This document shows, piece by piece, positions 17,316-26,189 of a DNA stretch of 62,895 nucleotides (positions are counted from its first letter, which is position 1; the number at the start of each line of letters is the position of its first letter). Under the pieces are notes generated by a model. The model was not told the DNA's origin. It saw only the letters and a list, made by a program, of their open reading frames with translations, and ran no database searches. This stretch comes from Lachnospiraceae bacterium (lineage in GTDB: Bacteria; Bacillota; Clostridia; Lachnospirales; Lachnospiraceae): positions 1 to 62,895 of the forward strand of contig JAAVAE010000018.1 of NCBI GenBank assembly GCA_014804245.1, given 5' to 3'. A program made the position numbers and the translations under genes.

Positions 17316-17357
17316 GCAAAAGGAAAAAGGCTGTTTTTTTGTGATATGGTGTAATTA

Positions 17358-17380
17358 GTCAGGAAGGGAGGCATCCTGAC
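17358..17380 (+). promoter_or_regulatory. 5' UTR hairpin of the glycosidase operon
   Basis: GTCAGGA (17358-17364) and TCCTGAC (17374-17380) form a 7-bp stem whose loop contains AGGGAGG. The true ribosome site (AGGAGG) lies further on, directly before the start. It could stabilise the mRNA 5' end or bind a regulator. Confidence 0.4.
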
Positions 17381-17426
17381 AAAACATACCACATTATGGG
17401 GAAAATTTTTATATCAGGAGGTTATC

Positions 17427-20381
17427 ATGAAGAAAAAGGCATTATTAGCACGCGGCATTGCCGCGATAATGGCACTATTGCTGTTTCTTACGGTTACAGC
17501 ATCAACGTTAATGTTTCAGTTTGCCGGTGTCATCAATCAGGCACTGGGGGTATCGACCACCAAAATTGTAATGACAGATAATAATCTGGAAAACAATTCA
17601 GCGTATTATGATAGCGAATTCGGTACAGACTACGCGAATAAGCAGTCAGCGCTTATGCTTGAATTAGCCGCGGCAACGGAAAATGTGCTTCAGGCAGAAG
17701 AAGGAACTGTTTTGATGAAAAATGACAATGCTGCATTACCGCTGATGGAAGGAAACAGAATAACAATTTTCGGAAACGGATCCTTTTATTCTAACGCAGC
17801 GGAGTCTACGGTGGAATCTATTCCTACGATGACGTTTAATACTTCCATGCAAAAGGTTCTGGGAGATACAAATGTGAATCTTACTTTGGCAGAAAAAGTA
17901 TATTGCAATTTGCAGAAAAGCAGTAATTCGGAAATCGTAGAGGCGCCAATAGAAGAGGTCAAGGCATATGAATCTACTTGGAAAAATGATTACAATGATG
18001 CGGCAGTCGTGGTGCTTACGAGAGTAGGCGGAGAGGATACGGATACATCTATGTATGCGGCTGACGGCACGCCGTTTCTAGATTTACAGCCCAATGAAAA
18101 AGAATTGTTAAACTACCTGGCGGAACAAAAGGAAGCAGGCGTATTTAAAAAAATCATTTTAGTTTTGAACACCGAGCACATGATGGAATTGGGTTGGCTT
18201 GATGATTATAGTGTAGATGCATGTGTTCTGGCAGGAATGCCGGGAGCTGTTGGGTTCGAGGGTGTTGCCAATGTGATTTCAGGTAAGGTCAATCCTTCCG
18301 GGAAGACGGTAGACACATATGCAGTCAGTTCTTTTTCGGCGCCGGCGGTAACATATGCCGTTGATCATACGCAGGTATGGGGAAATGTAGATGAAGTCAA
18401 CGCGAATTGCGCCGATGCAACAAATGGCGGCAGGGAAGTTGATTCCTATGTCATATATGCAGAGGGAATCTATGTTGGTTATAAATATTATGAAACACGT
18501 TATGAGGATTGTGTCATGGGAACGGGCTCGGCGGATAGTGCCGTGGGCGTGACAACAGGGCAGAAGTGGAATTATAACGATGAAGTAGTATTTACTTTCG
18601 GGCATGGATTATCCTACACAACATTTGAACAGGAGCTTTTGAATGTGTCCTATAATGGCAGTACTGATAAATATGAAGTCGATGTGAAGGTAACAAATAC
18701 AGGGGAGGTTGCCGGAAAATCAGTGGTGGAAGTTTATGCACAGACTCCCTATGGGGAATACGAGAAAGAAAACCTGATTGAAAAGTCAGCAGTCTCAATT
18801 GTTGGTTTTGCAAAGACACAAGAATTGGAGCCAAATGCAAGCGAGACGGTAACTGTGGAAGTAGAACGCTATATGCTGGCAAGCTATGATGAAAACAAGG
18901 AGAGAGGATATATTCTTAGTGCAGGTGATTATTATTTATCTATCGGAGATAATGCACATGATGCACTTAACAATATTTTATCCGCAAAAGGCTATACGGT
19001 TTCGGATGGTATGGATGATGCCGGTGACGCAGGAAAAACCTATGGCTGGAATCAAGAAGAAATTGATACATCCAGTTATGCTTTTTCACGGTATACGCAG
19101 GAAGAAGTTACAAATCAATTTGATTATGCAGATTTAAATGATTACGGAGTAGAGTTCACCTATTTGTCACGTTCTGATTGGAACGCGACCTATCCGGAAA
19201 AGGCAGTGGTTGTGGAAGCCACAGATGAAATGATAGAGGATCTGGGTCTTGACTGGTATGAAACGCCTAATGATGCGCCAAGTGTTTCGTCATTTACACA
19301 GGGAGCGGACAACGGATTATCCTTTGTGGATATGAGATTGACAGATTATGATGATGAAAACTGGGATTTATTTTTAGATCAGCTTAGTGTCGATGAGATG
19401 ACCAGGCTTACCGCAGACACATTTGGTGCAGCGGGGATTGACAATGTTAATCTGCCTGCGCAGGTTCGTGCCGATGATAATCTTTCAGCGGGAACCATGA
19501 TTGCAACAGGGCAGGAAGCGCTTAGCTGGGTTTCAGAACCAATGACTGCACGGACGTGGAATACAGAAAGATTTTCTGAGCGAGGAAGATATTTGGCACT
19601 TGAGAGCGCTTTCTGTGGGATGAATGAAATCTGGTACGGTGGTGGAAATATTCACCGGACGCCTTTTGGAGGGAGAAATGCACAATATTGCTCTGAAGAT
19701 GGTAACTTTGGATATATTGTGACATCCCATGAAGCGAAAGCTATGCAGGATAATGGCATTACTTATTGTATTAAGCACTTTGCATTAAATGATCAGGAAA
19801 CCAGCCGTGAAAGTCTTAGCACATTTGCAACAGAGCAAGCAATCCGAGAGGAGTATCTGCGTGTATTTGAGGGAGCCATTTGTGAAGGCGGTGCCTTGGG
19901 CGTTATGGCAAGTTTCAATCGTGTAGGCGTAATTTATGCGGCGGTAAATAAGGAATTGCTTACCAGTGTTTTGAGAAATGAATGGGGATTTAAAGGACAT
20001 GTTACAACAGATGGTTTTTCCAGTGCTTCAAGTTATAAAACACATTTTTCTGAAATGATAGCAGCCGGTATAGACTATCTTTGTCTGGATCCTGGAGAAA
20101 CAGGAGCGGCAGTTAAGGCCGCAATAGATTCAGGGGACGGCTACATGATGGAATGTCTGCGGCGCACAGCGAAAAACAATATCTATGTTGCCAGCCGCTC
20201 AACATCGGTAAATGGATTAAGCAGTAACAGTGTTGTAATCACGGTTGTTCCATGGTGGGAAATCACGATGCTGATAGCAACAGCTGTGTTTGCTGCCGGC
20301 TTTGTAGTATGTGTTGTACTCATGGTGCTTTTGGGCAGGAATCATAAGCAAAAAATGGAGGAAGGGAGGAACTTAAGATGA
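17427..20381 (+). CDS. Membrane-anchored GH3 beta-glucosidase with reversed domain order
   Basis: 984 residues. A transmembrane helix or signal anchor (about 8-35) is followed by the GH3 C-terminal alpha/beta domain (EEGTVLMKNDNAALPL at ~90, GFEGVANVISGKVNPSGK at ~275), a fibronectin-III-like domain (FTFGHGLSYTTF to ~505), and only then the GH3 TIM-barrel (about 640-935: RADDNLSAGT, KHFALNDQETSR, nucleophile Asp 862 in HVTTDGFS). A second transmembrane helix (about 945-970) closes the protein. This C-before-N order is known for some rumen GH3 enzymes such as Butyrivibrio BglA. Two anchors around the whole enzyme suggest that it works on the outer face of the membrane. AGGAGG precedes ATG 17427. 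Confidence 0.9.
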   Translation: MKKKALLARGIAAIMALLLFLTVTASTLMFQFAGVINQALGVSTTKIVMTDNNLENNSAYYDSEFGTDYANKQSALMLELAAATENVLQAEEGTVLMKNDNAALPLMEGNRITIFGNGSFYSNAAESTVESIPTMTFNTSMQKVLGDTNVNLTLAEKVYCNLQKSSNSEIVEAPIEEVKAYESTWKNDYNDAAVVVLTRVGGEDTDTSMYAADGTPFLDLQPNEKELLNYLAEQKEAGVFKKIILVLNTEHMMELGWLDDYSVDACVLAGMPGAVGFEGVANVISGKVNPSGKTVDTYAVSSFSAPAVTYAVDHTQVWGNVDEVNANCADATNGGREVDSYVIYAEGIYVGYKYYETRYEDCVMGTGSADSAVGVTTGQKWNYNDEVVFTFGHGLSYTTFEQELLNVSYNGSTDKYEVDVKVTNTGEVAGKSVVEVYAQTPYGEYEKENLIEKSAVSIVGFAKTQELEPNASETVTVEVERYMLASYDENKERGYILSAGDYYLSIGDNAHDALNNILSAKGYTVSDGMDDAGDAGKTYGWNQEEIDTSSYAFSRYTQEEVTNQFDYADLNDYGVEFTYLSRSDWNATYPEKAVVVEATDEMIEDLGLDWYETPNDAPSVSSFTQGADNGLSFVDMRLTDYDDENWDLFLDQLSVDEMTRLTADTFGAAGIDNVNLPAQVRADDNLSAGTMIATGQEALSWVSEPMTARTWNTERFSERGRYLALESAFCGMNEIWYGGGNIHRTPFGGRNAQYCSEDGNFGYIVTSHEAKAMQDNGITYCIKHFALNDQETSRESLSTFATEQAIREEYLRVFEGAICEGGALGVMASFNRVGVIYAAVNKELLTSVLRNEWGFKGHVTTDGFSSASSYKTHFSEMIAAGIDYLCLDPGETGAAVKAAIDSGDGYMMECLRRTAKNNIYVASRSTSVNGLSSNSVVITVVPWWEITMLIATAVFAAGFVVCVVLMVLLGRNHKQKMEEGRNLR

Positions 20382-20779
20382 ATTTGAGGATAAAAAGTAT
20401 GAGCATAAAAGCTGGTCTGGCCAGTGCAGTATTAAATGTTATCACATTAATAGCCTTTTGTATTTATGGATTGGTATATGATTATTTTGATACAGTCGTT
20501 TTTCTAACATTTTTGCTGGGAATTGTATTTAATGGACTATATATATTTATGAATAGAAGAATTACAAATTTTTTCAACCTCTTTGCGGTGGTCTGTTTAT
20601 CTTTTGGGGTAGGATTGTTTTTTCTCAACAGTTATCCGGTTTGGGCAGATCGGTTGAATCATATAACCATGTATGGATCCAGAGGGACTCTGGTTCCGGT
20701 AGTTACGATTATAATCTTGTGTCTGGTGACAATCATTTTGGGGATTGTTTCTTGTTTTACGGGAAAGGAGGGAGCTTAA
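20378..20779 (+). CDS. Small four-helix membrane protein
   Basis: 133 residues with four hydrophobic helices (about 12-32, 38-58, 62-85 and 103-125) and no recognised domain. Its start overlaps the end of the glucosidase by 4 nt (ATGA), so it is translationally coupled. The next gene follows without a gap. Probably a partner of the membrane-anchored glucosidase or the lipoprotein; nothing more can be read from sequence. Confidence 0.7.
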   Translation: MNLRIKSMSIKAGLASAVLNVITLIAFCIYGLVYDYFDTVVFLTFLLGIVFNGLYIFMNRRITNFFNLFAVVCLSFGVGLFFLNSYPVWADRLNHITMYGSRGTLVPVVTIIILCLVTIILGIVSCFTGKEGA

Positions 20780-21991
20780 ATGAAAAAAAGAGTTTATTTT
20801 TCAATTTGTATTTTGGGATGTTTGCTTTTGACTGCATGCGGAAGCAGCGTAGGCACGAATACAGAGGCTTATTTTACTTACACCAAGGCAGTATTAGATA
20901 CGTTGTTTTCAGGCAGCGGAAAGAAAAACAGCATTCAGAGTGCGGAGGTGGAGAAACTGGATGCTCCGGGAAATTTTGTGATAGATGAAAATGGAAATTA
21001 CTCGTTTGAAGGGGTGGAAGGCGCGGCATATTATCTGATTTATTTCTGTGAACCGGATGCCGTTGATGATGGGGATTCTTATTTATATACCAGTGCGCCG
21101 ATAGAGCAAAATGAAAGCGGCAGTTATACTGGATGCTGTGCAGATGAATTCAGATATGGATATGGAGAATATCTCGCAAAAGTATATGCCTTTCCGGATA
21201 TTACAGACAGTGAACATACATTATCTCAGGCAGCCGTACAGAAGTTTGTAAGCCGCGGAGAACAAAGTGCCCCGGAGATTTATTACTATTGGGATACTTT
21301 TACGAATACCATGAATATACAAGTTGCAAATCGTGAGAACTATTTTTATGAGGCATATCCGGATCGGATAGAGGTTACTTTTACCAATCTGCAGGATAGT
21401 TCGGATGTAGTAGAGGTGACGATTGACGGTGTAAGTGAGGAAAATTATTCCGCACAGGAAGAGGGGCTTTCCAGAGGGGCATCTTATTATATGACAGCAG
21501 AGGCAATAAGTACAAATGAGTATGTGCTGAATCCGACGTCTGATATTTCAGTTATCTGCGATGAACTTACTTTGGGCGAAACACATCTGTTTACGGATGG
21601 ATATTTCTATTCAGATAATTTCCCGAATGACATTTACAGGTTCGCGGTCATAGGAGAAAGTCTGGCGTTGAATGAAGAGGGTGATGCCGGACATGCGATA
21701 GGAGAATTTGGTACGACTATATTTAAAACTACGCCTGTGGATAGTGTAAATGAGGCAGAGTATTCATTCAGTGTAGAACTATATCCGGATTTCCATGTAG
21801 ATGCTCCGGGATTGATTATTACAATGGGAGAGATTGAGGCATCCATAAATCTGTTTTCTGATGGAACCTTTAAAATGGAACAGACCGGAAGCGGACCCAT
21901 CAACGCAGCATCTATAGAAGGAACCTGGATTGATAATGAAGATGGAACTGCAACACTGAATTATGACCATGCAAGCATTGAAATAAAATAG
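20780..21991 (+). CDS. Lipoprotein of unknown function
   Basis: 403 residues beginning with a lipoprotein signal (LGCLLLTAC, lipidated Cys at residue 20). The mature part has fibronectin-like spacing (FSFEGVEGAAYYLIYFCE; a second repeat near 190-260) and a C-terminal beta domain with SDGTFKMEQTGSG and EGTWIDNEDGTATLNYD, the pattern of lipocalin-like or substrate-binding accessory domains. AGGAGGGAG precedes the start. It sits between two GH3 genes and is therefore likely to act outside the cell on the same substrate, perhaps binding it. Confidence 0.72.
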   Translation: MKKRVYFSICILGCLLLTACGSSVGTNTEAYFTYTKAVLDTLFSGSGKKNSIQSAEVEKLDAPGNFVIDENGNYSFEGVEGAAYYLIYFCEPDAVDDGDSYLYTSAPIEQNESGSYTGCCADEFRYGYGEYLAKVYAFPDITDSEHTLSQAAVQKFVSRGEQSAPEIYYYWDTFTNTMNIQVANRENYFYEAYPDRIEVTFTNLQDSSDVVEVTIDGVSEENYSAQEEGLSRGASYYMTAEAISTNEYVLNPTSDISVICDELTLGETHLFTDGYFYSDNFPNDIYRFAVIGESLALNEEGDAGHAIGEFGTTIFKTTPVDSVNEAEYSFSVELYPDFHVDAPGLIITMGEIEASINLFSDGTFKMEQTGSGPINAASIEGTWIDNEDGTATLNYDHASIEIK

Positions 21992-21993
21992 TT

Positions 21994-24489
21994 ATGCGTA
22001 TGTATAACAGAAAGGTTAAAGACAGTAGGATGAAGCATCACGATTTGATTTCTAAAATGTCCTTAGAGGAAAAATGTTCACTCTTCAGCGGCGATACGCA
22101 ATTTACTACGAAGAAAATTGAACGGTTGGAAATTCAGCAGATGTATATGTCTGATGGTCCGGGAGGAATAAGAAGACAGGCTGGCGAAGCAGATCACTTG
22201 GGATTAAACCCAAGTGAACCTGCTACTTGCTTTCCGACTTCTGCCGCTATGGCTAATTCATGGGATGTTGAACTGGAAGAGGAACTGGGAAAATACATAG
22301 GGCGTGAAGCAAAAGAAAAGAAAGTAGATGTGCTGCTCGGACCGGGACTTAATATTAAGAGATCTCCCTTATGCGGTCGTAATTTTGAATATTTTTCGGA
22401 AGATCCATATTTATCCGGGAAAATGGCAGCTGCATTTATCCGGGGAATTCAATCTCAAAATGTTTCTGCCTGTCCAAAGCATTTTGCTGTAAACAATCAG
22501 GAAACATTGCGTATGCACTCGGACAGTGTATTAGATCAACGCACATTGCATGAAATTTACTTGACTGGATTCGAAATTGCAGTGAAAGAGGGACGCCCTC
22601 AATGTATCATGTCTTCTTATAATAAGATAAATGGAATCTATGCAAATGAAAATGCGTATTTGCTCAGGGAAATCCTGGTGAAGCAATGGGGATTTGACGG
22701 CTTTGTTGTTACCGACTGGGGAGGCGGCAGTGATCGGATTGCTGCTGTGAAAGCGGGAAATCATCTGGAAATGCCGACTTCAAATGGTAATAGTGACAGG
22801 GAATTGATTCATGCTGTTATGTGCGGAGATTTGGAGGAGGCATGGGTAGATGAATTGCTGGATGAATATTTAGATGTGTTATTTTCAATGACAGACAAGG
22901 AGGATGATGGAGGAGAATGTGACCTTGAAAGGCATCATAAGTTTGCCAGAAAGTGTGCGGAAGAGAGCATTGTGTTATTGAAGAACAGTAAGGGATTATT
23001 ACCCTTGAAAGCAGGTAAAAGAGTTGCCGTGATAGGAGAATTTGCAAAGGTTCCGCGTTATCAAGGGGCGGGATCTAGTGCAGTGAATGCTGTACGAGTG
23101 GACAATATTTTGGATTTCTTAAAAGAAAGTAAGTTGGATGTTATCGGATATGAGCCAGGCTTTCTCCGTCATGGCGGGGAAGATGAGAAAAAGAAGCAGA
23201 ACGCAGTCAGACTGTCAGAAAAAGCAGATATTGTACTTCTTTTCCTAGGATTGGATGAAATGGCAGAGTCGGAGGGAATGGACAGGATGGATATGAAATT
23301 GAACCAGAACCAGACAGATCTGTTTCATGCAATACATGCAGTAAATCCTAATATAGTTGTAGTGCTTGCAGGAGGAGCACCCTTTGAAATTCCGTGGCTT
23401 GAATTATGTCCCGCTGTTGTACATGGTTATTTAGGAGGACAGGCAGGCGCAGGCGCAATGGCAGATGTCTTGACCGGAACAGCTAATCCGTCGGGAAAAC
23501 TGGCAGAAACATGGCCGAAGAAGTTGGAAGACACGCCCTGCTTTTCATATTTTCCGGGAAAGCAACATACTGCTGAGTATAGAGAAGGTATATTTGTCGG
23601 TTATCGTTACTATCAGACCGCAGGCGTACCGGTATGTTTTCCCTTTGGTTATGGGCTTAGTTATACCACCTTTTCTTATAGCAATGTGTGTGTGTCAGAA
23701 GGAAAAATTACTTTTGAATTAACAAACACTGGCACAATGGCGGGAGCGGAGATTTCCCAGCTTTATATTACAAAGGAGAAAAGTGATCTGTTCCGTCCGG
23801 CAAAGGAACTGAAAGGATTTGCAAAGACATATCTTGTGCCTGGTGAAAGCCGTCAGGTAAACATATATTTAGATGACAAGTCTTTTAGATATTACAATAT
23901 AAAAACACAAAGATATGAAATAGAAGGCGGAAGATATATTTTAAGTATAGGTGCTTCAGCGGAAGATATCCGTTTGAGTTGTAAAATAGATCTGCCTGAG
24001 AGCGGAACTGCATCACCATATAATAAAGAAGAGCTTGCGTCTTATTACAGCGGCAAGGTCCTGGACATTCATGATGAAGAGTTTGCAGCGCTGCTTGGAC
24101 ATGCAATTCCGCCGTCCGCATGGGATAAAAATCGCTTGCTTGGAAGAGAGGATACGATAGCACAGCTTTTTTATGCGAAAAGCATTCTTGCAAGATTAAT
24201 CTGGAAGGCGCTCAGCAAAAGAATGCACAGAATGGAGAAAAAGGGAATTCCCAATCTTAATATTATGTTTGTTTATGGTTTGACATTTCAAGGAATTGCA
24301 AAACTGGCAGGTAATGCGGTAGATATGCATATGGTGGATGATTTGCTGGAAATAATCAATGGAAAGTTTTGGAGCGGTTTATTGCACCTTATAAAAGATC
24401 ATAGGCAAATGCGCAGGGAGACAAAAGAGATGAAGAAAAAACTGGAAAACATGAGTGATAAGGTGAAAGCGGATGAAGATATTAGATAA
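21994..24489 (+). CDS. GH3 beta-glucosidase, conventional order, no signal peptide
   Basis: 831 residues. TIM-barrel first (SLEEKCSLFSGD, MSDGPGGIRRQ, GPGLNIKRSPLCGRNFEYFSED, KHFAVNNQE, nucleophile Asp 241 in VVTDWGGG), then the GH3_C domain (ESIVLLKNSKGLLPL, GLDEMAESEGMDR) and a fibronectin-III-like domain (FPFGYGLSYTTF to ~670). A further ~160-residue, partly amphipathic helical extension follows the usual GH3 end. No signal is present, so it is probably cytoplasmic, complementing the anchored enzyme. No good ribosome site precedes ATG 21994; ATG 22000 or 22030 are alternatives. It overlaps the next gene by 17 nt. Confidence 0.9.
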   Translation: MRMYNRKVKDSRMKHHDLISKMSLEEKCSLFSGDTQFTTKKIERLEIQQMYMSDGPGGIRRQAGEADHLGLNPSEPATCFPTSAAMANSWDVELEEELGKYIGREAKEKKVDVLLGPGLNIKRSPLCGRNFEYFSEDPYLSGKMAAAFIRGIQSQNVSACPKHFAVNNQETLRMHSDSVLDQRTLHEIYLTGFEIAVKEGRPQCIMSSYNKINGIYANENAYLLREILVKQWGFDGFVVTDWGGGSDRIAAVKAGNHLEMPTSNGNSDRELIHAVMCGDLEEAWVDELLDEYLDVLFSMTDKEDDGGECDLERHHKFARKCAEESIVLLKNSKGLLPLKAGKRVAVIGEFAKVPRYQGAGSSAVNAVRVDNILDFLKESKLDVIGYEPGFLRHGGEDEKKKQNAVRLSEKADIVLLFLGLDEMAESEGMDRMDMKLNQNQTDLFHAIHAVNPNIVVVLAGGAPFEIPWLELCPAVVHGYLGGQAGAGAMADVLTGTANPSGKLAETWPKKLEDTPCFSYFPGKQHTAEYREGIFVGYRYYQTAGVPVCFPFGYGLSYTTFSYSNVCVSEGKITFELTNTGTMAGAEISQLYITKEKSDLFRPAKELKGFAKTYLVPGESRQVNIYLDDKSFRYYNIKTQRYEIEGGRYILSIGASAEDIRLSCKIDLPESGTASPYNKEELASYYSGKVLDIHDEEFAALLGHAIPPSAWDKNRLLGREDTIAQLFYAKSILARLIWKALSKRMHRMEKKGIPNLNIMFVYGLTFQGIAKLAGNAVDMHMVDDLLEIINGKFWSGLLHLIKDHRQMRRETKEMKKKLENMSDKVKADEDIR

Positions 24490-25072
24490 AAAGTCAGATT
24501 CGTTAAGCATGTGGAAACAATTTCAAAATAGATATCCATTGATAGCACAGTTCTTGGTTTTTTTTGCATTATCGAATGGAGTAACAATATTACAAATAGT
24601 TTTAATGCCTTTCCTGAATGCAGTCTTCGCCAGAACATCTTTAGTAACGATAGCCGTCCGCTTATTTCCGATAGGTTATAATTTAGATGGCAGCCAATAT
24701 TATATTTTTAATTATGCGTCAGGTCCTGTTTTGGAAGATGGGACCGGAGGCGGACTGGCATATTTTCTGGCAGTACAATTTTCCTTGGGAATAGCGCAGG
24801 TACTGAATTTTTTCCTTCAGAAAAATATTACGTTCAGGTATAAAGGCTCCGTGTTTAAAGCGGCATTTTGGTATTTTTTTGCATATGTACTTATTACATT
24901 TGCAGCAGCGGCACTTCAGGGAATGTATAAGATACCGCTTTACCACTTTTGTATGGAACATCTGGGAAATCGTGGACAAACCATAGCCGATATGTTGTCA
25001 ATGATGATTAACTGCGTAATTTCTTTTTGGATTTTTTTCCCAATCTTTAAAATTATATTTAAGACCAAATAG
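24473..25072 (+). CDS. GtrA-like four-helix membrane protein
   Basis: 199 residues, with hydrophobic helices at about 25-48, 90-115, 128-150 and 170-192. LIAQFLVFFALSNGV near the start and QVLNFFLQKNITFRYKG in the middle match the pattern of GtrA proteins, which are thought to move polyprenyl-linked sugars across the membrane. It is longer than typical GtrA (~130 aa) because of an extra ~40-residue loop. Overlap with the GH3 gene and a terminator 40 nt after the stop make it the last gene of the operon. Function assigned at family level only. Confidence 0.65.
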   Translation: MKILDKKSDSLSMWKQFQNRYPLIAQFLVFFALSNGVTILQIVLMPFLNAVFARTSLVTIAVRLFPIGYNLDGSQYYIFNYASGPVLEDGTGGGLAYFLAVQFSLGIAQVLNFFLQKNITFRYKGSVFKAAFWYFFAYVLITFAAAALQGMYKIPLYHFCMEHLGNRGQTIADMLSMMINCVISFWIFFPIFKIIFKTK

Positions 25073-25112
25073 AACGGAGCGGTACTGCCGAAAATGTATG
25101 GTCTTGTTGTGG

Positions 25113-25145
25113 AGGTCAATCTATCTTTTGAAGATTGACCTTTTT
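25113..25145 (+). terminator. Terminator of the GH3 operon
   Basis: AGGTCAATCT (25113-25122) and AGATTGACCT (25132-25141) form a perfect 10-bp stem followed by TTTTT. It also overlaps the stop codon of the convergent AraC gene. Confidence 0.8.
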
Positions 25146-26000
25146 ATATTCGCTGGGAGAGATTCCGTATTTATCGATAAAAGAACGGGTGAAGTAGGAG
25201 TGATTGTTAAAGCCGGTGTTTTCTGCCACTTCAATGATTTTCTGAGTGCCGTCTGCAAGCAGGCCGGCAGCCATTTCCAGACGGAAATCTTTTAAGTACT
25301 GTGCAAAGGTCCTTCCAGTCAATTCTTTAAACAATTTCATAAAGTGACTTGCCGAAAAGCCGCAGATATCAGCAGCCTTGGCAATAGAAATAGGTTTATC
25401 ATAATTTGCCTGCACATAGGAGAGCAGTTTTTTCAGCTTATCATAAGTGCTTTGAAGGGAAAGTTCCCCTTCGCTAACCTGCACAGAATGTAGGTTCAGA
25501 TAATGCATGATGGCTAGAAGATTGGACTTTATCATTAATGCATAGTCGCCCACATCCTGCTTTCTGTTTTCAATCAAGTTGCAGACGTAGGGCAGCAAAA
25601 GAGTGTTTAACTGGCTGGAGACAGGGAGGTAAGGGGTAATCGTTCTGGTGTGCTCATATAGGGGCTTAAAATATTTTTCATAGCAGCTGTCACCTGCAAT
25701 GCCGCCAAGGAGTGAAAACTGAAATAAAATGTTAAAATATTCCATATGCATGTTCTCAAGCTGTTCAATGGAGTGGACCATTTGAGGGAGTAAAATAATC
25801 ATATCGCCGGTTTCCAGAATGTGCTTGCTTGTCTGGACGGTTACGATTCCCCTGCCTGATTTTACATAGATGATTTCCATTTCATCGTGCCAATGAAGAG
25901 GATAAGAGCGGATGTATTCGGGAATGATTCCGCGGTAAACGGTATAAGGAAAAGAAAGCTTTCCATGAGTTTTGGTTTCGTGCATGATGGGAGCGGTCAT
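25116..26000 (-). CDS. AraC-family transcriptional regulator
   Basis: 294 residues: N-terminal cupin-like sugar-binding domain (HWHDEMEIIYVKSGRG at about 38-53) and C-terminal double helix-turn-helix (ADICGFSASHFMKLFKELTGRTFAQYLKDFRL ... GFNNHSYFTRSFIDKYGISPSEYKK). It is divergent from the GH13 glycosidase gene, and direct repeats in the shared upstream region are plausible binding sites. Probably a sugar-responsive activator of that gene. The stop codon is embedded in the GH3-operon terminator. Confidence 0.92.
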   Translation of the reverse strand: MTAPIMHETKTHGKLSFPYTVYRGIIPEYIRSYPLHWHDEMEIIYVKSGRGIVTVQTSKHILETGDMIILLPQMVHSIEQLENMHMEYFNILFQFSLLGGIAGDSCYEKYFKPLYEHTRTITPYLPVSSQLNTLLLPYVCNLIENRKQDVGDYALMIKSNLLAIMHYLNLHSVQVSEGELSLQSTYDKLKKLLSYVQANYDKPISIAKAADICGFSASHFMKLFKELTGRTFAQYLKDFRLEMAAGLLADGTQKIIEVAENTGFNNHSYFTRSFIDKYGISPSEYKKVNLQKID

Positions 26001-26030
26001 GGTTTTCTCCTGAAATTTATCATAATAGTT

Positions 26031-26087
26031 TTATGCTAGAAATGTGAGCGTATTATGCGAGAATTATATCTAAAAAAATAATATAAT
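26031..26087 (+). promoter_or_regulatory. Direct repeats and -10 of the GH13 promoter (AraC site)
   Basis: TTATGCTAGAA (26031-26041) and TTATGCGAGAA (26053-26063) are direct repeats 22 bp apart. The second covers the -35 position of a TATAAT (26082-26087), the arrangement expected for a class II AraC-type activator. Confidence 0.6.
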
Positions 26088-26101
26088 GCAAGTGTGCGGA
26101 A

Positions 26102-26131
26102 TATTTACCTATCCTGTGCGGACTAATGGAT
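26102..26131 (+). repeat. 30-bp dispersed repeat, copy 2
   Basis: Identical over 30 bases to 7876-7905; here it is in the leader of the intact GH13 gene, between its -10 element and start codon. Confidence 0.8.
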
Positions 26132-26148
26132 ATTTCATGCAAAGTAAC

Positions 26149-26181
26149 TAACAGCCCAGCATTGATTCTGGGTATAGGGAG
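26149..26181 (+). repeat. 33-bp dispersed repeat, copy A
   Basis: Matches 62697-62729 at 28 of 33 positions by eye (common core TAACAG..CAGC.TTGA.TCTGGG.ATAGGGAG). In this copy the final GGGAG serves as the ribosome site of the GH13 gene. Confidence 0.55.
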
Positions 26182-26189
26182 GATTACAG

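Noticed and set aside
17396..17581. 61-residue frame starting before the GH3 gene
   Set aside because: Overlaps the GH3 ribosome site and signal region in another frame; its own ribosome site would be about 24 nt away.
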